A DNA stretch of 64,000 nt from Anaerococcus pacaensis 9403502 (lineage in GTDB: Bacteria > Bacillota > Clostridia > Tissierellales > Peptoniphilaceae), in assembly GCA_000308255.3 (NCBI GenBank), contig HG326664.1:239368-303367 (forward strand), given 5' to 3'. The notes beneath the pieces are model-generated. The model saw only the letters and a program-made list of their open reading frames with translations, was not told the DNA's origin and did not search any database. Of the stretch, positions 56,297 through 62,245 are shown piece by piece; the first letter of the stretch is position 1; every line of letters begins with the position of its first letter. The position numbers and the translations under genes are program-made.

Positions 56297-57449
56297 AAAT
56301 AAAGTTTTTACAGTCATTGAGCTTATCCTTCTCTTGGGGCTGGTAGTCCTCGACTATTTCACCCGCAAGAGAATGGGCGCTATGAGAACTGTTCTATTTT
56401 ATAACTACAAGTTCGAAAACCAATATAATATAAAGGCTATATTTATAGTAATAGCTATATTATTTATAGTTGCAAGCTTTTACACTTGCTATAAATATCA
56501 CAAAATTTCTATAAAAAACCTTGTAATTCCGTTAATAATGATTATAATATTAATTGGAAATTTCAAAAGGTTAAAACTTATGAAATATATCACATTAGTA
56601 GTATTAACTATAATACAGATACTACAAATTATTAAGGAGAGAGATATGAAATATTCAAACAAAGCACTTGCCCTACTATTAGTAGGTGGATTTACACTAG
56701 TTGGTTGTAATAACGCTAATCAAACAGCAGAAAATGCACCAGCTACTGAGACAACTGAGCCAGCTGAAACTACTGAGACAACTGAGCCAGCTGAAACTAC
56801 TGAAACAACTGAAACAGCAGCAGCAAATTACAATGAAATTACAGGTGAAGAACTAGATAAGATCGAAGAAGATGACAAAGAAAAAGAAAATTATCTAGTA
56901 ATCGATGTTAGAGATGCTGATAAATACGCAGAAGGCCACATCAAACACGCTCTATCTATCCCAGAATCTGAACTTGCTGATAGAATTTCTGAAATCGAAG
57001 ACTTTAAAGGTTCTGATGTAGTAGTTTACGCTGATACTGCAGCAAATTCTGCCGCAGCAGCTCAAACATTAGCTGATAATGGTTTTACAAAAGTTCATAA
57101 TGCAGCAGGCCTTGATGAATTTACTTACACAACAAATACAAAAGCAAGAACAGCACTTCCAGAAGAATTCAAAGAATTAGCAGCAAGCGGTGACTACACA
57201 ATCGTTGACGTACGTGATCCAGAAGATTACAACAAAGGTACCATGCCTGGTGCAATCAACGTACCAGTAGATCAAGCAGAAGAACTTGTACCAACACTTC
57301 CAACAGACAAACCATTCCTAACATACTGCTATTCTGGTAACAGATCATGGAAAGTAGCAAATATGCTTGCTGAAGAAGGACATGAAGTTATCAATGCATG
57401 GGATGGAACTAAAGAATACGACGGATACGATCTATCAGAAGCTAACTAG
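56274..57449 (+). CDS. Membrane-domain/tandem-rhodanese protein, in-frame with lipoprotein 2 (see internal start at 56646)
   Basis: The frame from ATG 56274 (an in-frame GTG lies at 56262) runs without a stop to 57449. Residues 1-124 hold four hydrophobic segments (about 13-31, 54-74, 82-98, 104-119), with no known domain. From codon 125 it reads straight into a complete lipoprotein signal. It overlaps the end of rhodanese gene 1 by 23 bases and has AGGTGA eight bases upstream. Either a long multi-spanning membrane form is made, or a small membrane protein has lost its own stop. Few features identify the membrane part. Confidence 0.55.
   Translation: MKKPKDTKNKVFTVIELILLLGLVVLDYFTRKRMGAMRTVLFYNYKFENQYNIKAIFIVIAILFIVASFYTCYKYHKISIKNLVIPLIMIIILIGNFKRLKLMKYITLVVLTIIQILQIIKERDMKYSNKALALLLVGGFTLVGCNNANQTAENAPATETTEPAETTETTEPAETTETTETAAANYNEITGEELDKIEEDDKEKENYLVIDVRDADKYAEGHIKHALSIPESELADRISEIEDFKGSDVVVYADTAANSAAAAQTLADNGFTKVHNAAGLDEFTYTTNTKARTALPEEFKELAASGDYTIVDVRDPEDYNKGTMPGAINVPVDQAEELVPTLPTDKPFLTYCYSGNRSWKVANMLAEEGHEVINAWDGTKEYDGYDLSEAN
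56646..57449 (+). CDS. Tandem-rhodanese lipoprotein 2 (internal start)
   Basis: The ATG at 56646 has a strong AAGGAGAG site immediately upstream. The 267-residue product has a lipoprotein signal (lipobox LVGC, C21), a Glu/Thr/Pro linker built partly of a 27-base DNA repeat, and two rhodanese domains. The first (about 78-160) has VVYADTAANS in place of the cysteine loop; the second (about 178-255) has YCYSGNRSW with C228. So, as in lipoprotein 1, one domain is degenerate and one active-looking. Probably the main product of the frame; 10 bases before the TVP38 gene. Confidence 0.8.
   Translation: MKYSNKALALLLVGGFTLVGCNNANQTAENAPATETTEPAETTETTEPAETTETTETAAANYNEITGEELDKIEEDDKEKENYLVIDVRDADKYAEGHIKHALSIPESELADRISEIEDFKGSDVVVYADTAANSAAAAQTLADNGFTKVHNAAGLDEFTYTTNTKARTALPEEFKELAASGDYTIVDVRDPEDYNKGTMPGAINVPVDQAEELVPTLPTDKPFLTYCYSGNRSWKVANMLAEEGHEVINAWDGTKEYDGYDLSEAN
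56745..56798 (+). repeat. 27-base perfect tandem repeat in the lipoprotein linker
   Basis: Two exact copies (56745-56771 and 56772-56798) encode TETTEPAET in the exported linker, followed by a partial degenerate third copy. A likely length-variable site from replication slippage. Confidence 0.9.
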
Positions 57450-57459
57450 GAACTAGCTA

Positions 57460-58191
57460 ATGGATCATAAAAACGACAGAGTAGAGAGGATAGAAGACAC
57501 TCGAGTTAAAAAGAGTGGCAAGATTGCTATCCTCCTCCCTATTGGGATCCTTATATTAGCTTATCTACTTATCCCTGCCTTTAGAGAAGGGGTAAACGGG
57601 GCTATTAGCGCCCTAAAAAATGGTGGTCTTTCTGGAGTAATAGAATATATTAGAAGTTTTGGTAAAGCTGCAGCTGTAGTATCATTTTGTCTGATGCTAC
57701 TCCAATCTGTTATAGCACCTATACCTGCAGTTCTAATCACTCTAGCCAATGCAGCTATTTTTGGCTGGGTCAAAGGAGCTATCCTATCATGGACATCTGC
57801 CATGGCTGGTGCTGCATTATGTTTTTTCATAGCGCGCGCCCTAGGCCGTGATGCAGTTATTAGCCTAACTAGTGAAAATGCCCTAGACAATATAGAAGAA
57901 TTCTTTGCCAAATACGGCAAGCACACTATCCTTATTGCAAGACTCTTACCCTTCATATCATTTGATATCGTAAGTTATGCAGCAGGCCTTACATCTATGG
58001 GCTTTTGGGGATTCTTTTTAGCTACAGGCTTAGGACAATTGCCTGCTACTATCATCTATTCTTACACAGGTGGAGAATTAGATGGTGGTGCTCGTGGCAT
58101 CCTAATCTTTGTAGTAGTATTCTCAATACTGTTCGTAGCCGGAGTCGCATTCAGGAAATACTATAATGACAAACACAAAACAAATTTCTAA
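57460..58191 (+). CDS. TVP38/TMEM64 (DedA-like) membrane protein 1
   Basis: 243 residues, six or seven hydrophobic segments, with the SNARE-associated/DedA-type core: LITLANAAIFGWVKGAILSW, FFIARALGRD and ARLLPFISFDIVSYAAGLTSM near 160-180. Such proteins are proposed to move lipids or small anions across the membrane; the true substrate here is unknown. It begins 10 bases after lipoprotein 2 and overlaps the next TVP38 gene by 26 bases. Confidence 0.88.
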   Translation: MDHKNDRVERIEDTRVKKSGKIAILLPIGILILAYLLIPAFREGVNGAISALKNGGLSGVIEYIRSFGKAAAVVSFCLMLLQSVIAPIPAVLITLANAAIFGWVKGAILSWTSAMAGAALCFFIARALGRDAVISLTSENALDNIEEFFAKYGKHTILIARLLPFISFDIVSYAAGLTSMGFWGFFLATGLGQLPATIIYSYTGGELDGGARGILIFVVVFSILFVAGVAFRKYYNDKHKTNF

Positions 58192-58837
58192 GATTATAAA
58201 AGCTATCCTCGTGATAGCTTTTGTTATATGGTTAAATCAATATGTAAATATAGACATGCTACAGGCTAGGATAATGAGCTTTGGAGCACTCGCACCTCTT
58301 GTATATATCATCCTATATACTGTCCTCCCTGCCCTATTTTTCCCAGCTATAAGCCTCGTAGTCCTAGCTGGTCTACTCTTTGGCTTCTATCAAGGCCTAG
58401 TGTATACAGCCATAGCTGTGGTAACCAACACTATCTTTATGTATTTAATCAGCAATAAATTAGCTAAAGAAAAAATAGCAAATACAGTTCGCGGTAAATT
58501 ACCAAAAAAATACTACGATCTAATCTACAGCAAAAATCAAAAGGTACTTGTGACTACATTTTTTGTAGCTAGATTTATACCAGTGATTCCTTATATATTG
58601 GTAAATTATCTAGCAGGCCTCACTGAGATTAACTTTTTCTATTATCTCATTACTACCATAGTAGGAGTTATCCCATGGATGATGGTATACTTAAATATCG
58701 GAGCCAATGTCGGCGATGTGACTAGCAAGGAATTTATGTTTTCAGTTATCATTCTTGTCGTATTTACTATCCTATCACTCGTAGCTAAAAATATAATCGA
58801 GAAGAAAAATGGTATCAATAATAATCCCGACCTATAA
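58166..58837 (+). CDS. TVP38/TMEM64 membrane protein 2
   Basis: 223 residues, about six hydrophobic segments, with ALFFPAISLVVLAGLLFGFYQG and ARFIPVIPYILVNYLAGLTEI, the family landmarks. Diverged from the adjacent paralogue at most positions. It overlaps neighbours on both sides (26 and 29 bases), so three genes are translationally coupled. A pair of paralogues may form a heterodimer. Confidence 0.88.
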   Translation: MTNTKQISKIIKAILVIAFVIWLNQYVNIDMLQARIMSFGALAPLVYIILYTVLPALFFPAISLVVLAGLLFGFYQGLVYTAIAVVTNTIFMYLISNKLAKEKIANTVRGKLPKKYYDLIYSKNQKVLVTTFFVARFIPVIPYILVNYLAGLTEINFFYYLITTIVGVIPWMMVYLNIGANVGDVTSKEFMFSVIILVVFTILSLVAKNIIEKKNGINNNPDL

Positions 58838-59462
58838 TGAGATAGATAATATAGAAAAAATCGAGGCTGTACTTGCTAATATGGACGGAGACTTCGAGGT
58901 CATCTTTACAGATGGTTACAGCACTGATGGGACTTTTGATAGAATATCTTATCCAAAGATCCAGGAGACAAAAACCAGGGCCCTACAGATGAATGCTGCT
59001 GCTAAATACGCTAAAGGAGATTACTTATTCTTTTTACATTGTGATAGTATAATAGGCCGAGATGCCGTCATTCACATAGAATCTAGTGGCTTAGAGTGTG
59101 GGTGTTTTACTCTAAAATTTATGCCTACTAATTTCATAATGAAATGGGGCGAACTTTTTTCAAATATAAGAGTCCGAATGAACCATATTGCCTTTGGTGA
59201 CCAGGGGATTTTTATAAAAAGAGATCTATTTAATCAAATGGGTGGCTATAGGGAAATCCCCCTCATGGAAGACTTAGCAATATCTGCAGACTTGATGGAT
59301 CTGGGCTATAAAATCAAGCAAATTGATTATCCTATTATTACTTCAACTAGAAGATTTGAAGGTAAGCCTATTAGGGTCGGTATAAAGATGAAAAAACTCC
59401 AAAAGATGTTTAGAGCAGGCTACCCAATCGAAAAAATCGCTGAAATATACAATAACATGTAA
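58809..59462 (+). CDS. TIGR04283-like family 2 glycosyltransferase
   Basis: 217-residue GT-A enzyme: SIIIPTYNEIDNIEKI start, nucleotide-sugar site TDGYSTDGTF (36-45), TRALQMNAAAKYAKGDYLFFLH with a C-D-S in place of the usual DxD-like ADT, the GDQGIFIKRDLF run and PLMEDLAISADL near 155. This pattern fits the family that NCBI calls TIGR04283, named for arsenosugar or radical-SAM/selenodomain association. No arsM, arsS or other arsenic gene is nearby, so I do not call it arsenosugar synthesis. The usual partner is a TIGR04282/DUF2064 protein; one is encoded convergently. Terminated by the shared hairpin after it. Confidence 0.85.
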   Translation: MVSIIIPTYNEIDNIEKIEAVLANMDGDFEVIFTDGYSTDGTFDRISYPKIQETKTRALQMNAAAKYAKGDYLFFLHCDSIIGRDAVIHIESSGLECGCFTLKFMPTNFIMKWGELFSNIRVRMNHIAFGDQGIFIKRDLFNQMGGYREIPLMEDLAISADLMDLGYKIKQIDYPIITSTRRFEGKPIRVGIKMKKLQKMFRAGYPIEKIAEIYNNM

Positions 59463-59489
59463 AAAGCTGGCTTTATCTGCCAGCTTTTT
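59461..59489. terminator. Bidirectional terminator between the two halves of the cluster
   Basis: Eleven-base perfect arms (59461-59471 and 59479-59489), seven-base loop, with A and T runs at the ends, ending both the glycosyltransferase and the convergent nucleoside hydrolase genes. Confidence 0.9.
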
Positions 59490-60297
59490 CTATTACGTCA
59501 ACTATAAATGCCATAGCATTTATATCTTCATTTATTTGTGGTAAATTTACAGTCTTATCATCTCCATCGGCCAAATATCCATAAAAAAGATTCTCATCAA
59601 CCTTGATATTTTTTTCATGATCTGTGAAAAATTCTGGATTGGTAATATAAAGAGCAGCAAGTGCATCCCAGACTACTAGCTCTCGTTCTCCAAATTCATC
59701 GAGGAATTCATCAGTCATTCTCAGAAGTGATGGCTTAAGATAGTTCATAAAGCGGGAATTATACTCTGGATTGCGGTCTACCCTATAGCGATGGGCCATG
59801 CAGTTATTTCCAGTGATGATATCAGCTTTCTTTACTCTTTCTAAGATATATCGGGTAGATAAATAGTCAATGCTAAGGTTTAGCTCCCTCATTACTTTTT
59901 TGTTAAACTGGAGCTTTTCTGTTATCCCACCCATGGCTACAAAGCCAGCTAGCTTATTAGGATCCATACCTAGGGAGATGGCCTTTTGGGTATTGGTGGT
60001 AGCTCCTAGCGATAAGATGATAATATCATCGTTATTTTCTACTTCTTCCTTGATAGCATAGGCTGCTTCATGTGGGTATATACCGCCCTTATAAAGGGGC
60101 ACATCGATATCTAAATCGCTAAGCATCTTAGCAGTCGCATTATATGTCACATCCTCATCATTGTTGCCAAATGTAGTAGTAATCATCCTCACATCGACAT
60201 CATCACATGACAATAGATAAAATACGGCAAAGGCATCGTCCATATCACAATCAGTCACATCTATAGTACAATCTGTATCAATTATTACTTTTTTCAA
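59473..60297 (-). CDS. Divergent inosine-uridine-type nucleoside hydrolase
   Basis: 274 residues with the N-terminal DTD and MDDAFAVF metal motif of nucleoside hydrolases, but with seven extra residues (TIDVTDCDM region) between the first aspartates and the DD pair. The other landmarks are present in changed form: NNDEDVTYNATAKML, and VWDALAALYITNPEFF, where the His of the usual HD pair is Trp. Probably splits a ribonucleoside or another N- or S-glycoside; substrate not predictable. TTG start with GGAG five bases upstream. Follows the C_GCAxxG gene by 21 bases. Confidence 0.8.
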   Translation of the reverse strand: MKKVIIDTDCTIDVTDCDMDDAFAVFYLLSCDDVDVRMITTTFGNNDEDVTYNATAKMLSDLDIDVPLYKGGIYPHEAAYAIKEEVENNDDIIILSLGATTNTQKAISLGMDPNKLAGFVAMGGITEKLQFNKKVMRELNLSIDYLSTRYILERVKKADIITGNNCMAHRYRVDRNPEYNSRFMNYLKPSLLRMTDEFLDEFGERELVVWDALAALYITNPEFFTDHEKNIKVDENLFYGYLADGDDKTVNLPQINEDINAMAFIVDVIEKAGR

Positions 60298-60318
60298 AAC
60301 ATCTCCATATTCCGCTAA

Positions 60319-60756
60319 TTAAAGCCTATCACCATTTTTTTGTATGATGTCTTCTGTGATTTCGATTGCATGTGGAATGCATGCCCCGCATACTGTTTCA
60401 AGCTTGCCCTCATCTAGGGCCCTTTGCATATCGTTATTGATATTAAAACCAATTAGGTCTACGCACTTAGTAGATTTCATTTTTTCATTGAATCTTTCAG
60501 TGAGTTCTTCGGTAAGCTTTTTTAGTTTCATCCTGTCTTCAAAGTCGAGTGTACCATACTTTAGGCCAAGAGCCATATATGCTCCGGTGAGGGCCCCGCA
60601 TGTGTCGGCCTTATACATACCCATCTCAAATGGTGTTGCGATTTTCATAGCAGTTTCTTCATCCATGCCCATTTCTGAGGCAAAGTATGAGAAAACTGTC
60701 TGGGTGCAGTTGAACTCTCTTTCTAAATAACTATTAATTTTATCAGTATCCATCAT
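60319..60756 (-). CDS. C_GCAxxG_C_C-family redox protein
   Basis: 145 residues with the family's spaced cysteines: C17 in FNCTQTVF, C53 in TCGALTGAYMALGL, C98, and C123-x-x-C126 near the end. These proteins are thought to bind an Fe-S or other metal centre; activity is not established. It overlaps the end of the DUF2064-phosphotransferase gene by 14 bases and precedes the nucleoside hydrolase. GAGAGG lies before two adjacent ATGs (60756 and 60753); either may be used. Confidence 0.82.
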   Translation of the reverse strand: MMDTDKINSYLEREFNCTQTVFSYFASEMGMDEETAMKIATPFEMGMYKADTCGALTGAYMALGLKYGTLDFEDRMKLKKLTEELTERFNEKMKSTKCVDLIGFNINNDMQRALDEGKLETVCGACIPHAIEITEDIIQKNGDRL

Positions 60757-62194
60757 AAAACCTCTCTATCATATCTAAAAACTCCATGCTCAAGAACTTA
60801 TTTATTTTTGCATATGTTTCATCATTACTTAAAAATCTTCCCTGATCGTATTCGACCTTGGCCATGGAACACCATGTGATGCCTCGCAGTGAATTAAACA
60901 TCAGATATTTATAAAATTTTTCATAGTCGACTGGCCTATACTTTTCGTATTCTTTAAGGAAATCCAGCATTTCAGCTTCAGTTAATATGACATCAGTCTT
61001 CCAATTGGTGGTGGTAGGAACTAAGAAATGGGCCAGGTCTTGTTCGCACTCTCCTATGATTGGCTTTTCCCAGTCGATTATCACAGACCTATCTCCTATG
61101 ATAAAGTTTCTATTATTTAGCTCTGTGTTTATAATACAAGGATTTGTGATATCAGAATCAAGCCCACTAGCCTTTGCCTTTGCCATGAGCTTATCAATAC
61201 GTTCTATTACTTCTTCATCACGATTGTCGTAATCCTGATAATGGCTATACATCTCAACAAACTCTTCATACATGCTGAAAAAGGGCTTATCAGCATATAT
61301 GAATCCATTAAAATCCGAATCTAGATTATGAACTGAACTAAGAAGCCTTGCTGCTATTGCCATATCCTTATGATAATCAAGCGGCCTACCCTCGATGTAT
61401 TCCATAGTAAGAAAGCTCTTTGGTAAATACTTACCTCTTTTATAGTAATTATAAACAATAGGTGTAACGTTTGATTTTTCTAATACTTTAAGAGCATCAT
61501 ATTCGTATTTTAATTGCTTATCTCCTAGGTGGAGTTGACTGGCTAGATTTATTCTGATTACAGTATCATCCAGCAGATAATTTAAATTGTACTCACCACT
61601 ACCTAGGTGCTCGACTCTCTCATCATCAAATTCAGCTATCACTAGGTCTTCCATGGTATCGATATCTCTGATCTCATCTAAAAGATAATATGATTTATTT
61701 AAAGACTTTACTTTTTCAATCGTTTCATCGAGTACGGTTGGAGTGGAGTATTTGATATCTAAAAATATATCTATGGGCTCTTTCATAGCAACTAGGCCAT
61801 AGCCCCCATCCTTAGCAGGCCCTATCACGACATCATAAGCATCAAGCTCCTTAAAAGCTTCTGAAATGTAGTCCTTGCTAATATTTTCTAAATCAGAGCC
61901 GATAAGGACTACTTTGTTATGATTTTCTAGTTCATTGTATAGAGCCTTCTTCATCTTCTCCCCTAGATCAATGCCTGTTTGAGGTATTTTCTCTCCATCT
62001 ATAAAATCAATATCAGATATATTTCCATTATAATAGATCGTGTATTCGTAGCCACTTTCTCTTATCAATTTAAAATTATCCATAATAAGTTTTATCATTA
62101 AATCTAGGCGTTCTTTTTCTGTGAGAAAATTTGAAAGTCTTGTCTTGCTATTAGTTAGATTGGGTGCCTTTGTAAAAAATATAATTTTATCCAT
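60743..62194 (-). CDS. Fusion of DUF2064 (TIGR04282-like transferase) and an APH-type phosphotransferase
   Basis: About 483 residues. The N-terminal half (1-205; FFTKAPNLTNSKTRLSNFLT, LIGSDLENISKDY, GPAKDGGYGLVAM, DIKYSTPTVLDET, DIDTMEDL) is a DUF2064/CofC-type nucleotidyl- or glycosyltransferase. The C-terminal half is an aminoglycoside/choline kinase fold, with TMEYIEGRPLD as hinge and VIIDWEKP retaining the Mg-binding Asp. The catalytic loop reads NTELNNRN instead of HxDxxxxN: the Asp is Glu and the His is Asn, so activity may be altered or lost. I start at MDKIIFF (62194); a longer frame runs into the PFOR terminator. Confidence 0.82.
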   Translation of the reverse strand: MDKIIFFTKAPNLTNSKTRLSNFLTEKERLDLMIKLIMDNFKLIRESGYEYTIYYNGNISDIDFIDGEKIPQTGIDLGEKMKKALYNELENHNKVVLIGSDLENISKDYISEAFKELDAYDVVIGPAKDGGYGLVAMKEPIDIFLDIKYSTPTVLDETIEKVKSLNKSYYLLDEIRDIDTMEDLVIAEFDDERVEHLGSGEYNLNYLLDDTVIRINLASQLHLGDKQLKYEYDALKVLEKSNVTPIVYNYYKRGKYLPKSFLTMEYIEGRPLDYHKDMAIAARLLSSVHNLDSDFNGFIYADKPFFSMYEEFVEMYSHYQDYDNRDEEVIERIDKLMAKAKASGLDSDITNPCIINTELNNRNFIIGDRSVIIDWEKPIIGECEQDLAHFLVPTTTNWKTDVILTEAEMLDFLKEYEKYRPVDYEKFYKYLMFNSLRGITWCSMAKVEYDQGRFLSNDETYAKINKFLSMEFLDMIERFYDGY

Positions 62195-62202
62195 AAATTT
62201 GC

Positions 62203-62236
62203 ATAAAAAAATTGCCATACCGAGGTATGGCAATTT
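62203..62236 (-). terminator. Terminator after the PFOR gene
   Basis: Twelve-base perfect arms (62209-62220 and 62225-62236), four-base loop cgag, then a seven-T run on the minus strand, 10 bases after the PFOR stop. Very strong; any transcription of the DUF2064 fusion from PFOR would have to read through it. Confidence 0.93.
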
Positions 62237-62245
62237 GTAAAATTC

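Noticed and set aside
56745..56798. CRISPR-like repeat
   Set aside because: Repeats are directly adjacent with no spacers and encode a low-complexity linker.
58809..62194. Arsenosugar synthesis cluster
   Set aside because: Only family names (TIGR04282/TIGR04283) point to it. No arsM, arsS or other arsenic gene lies in the window.
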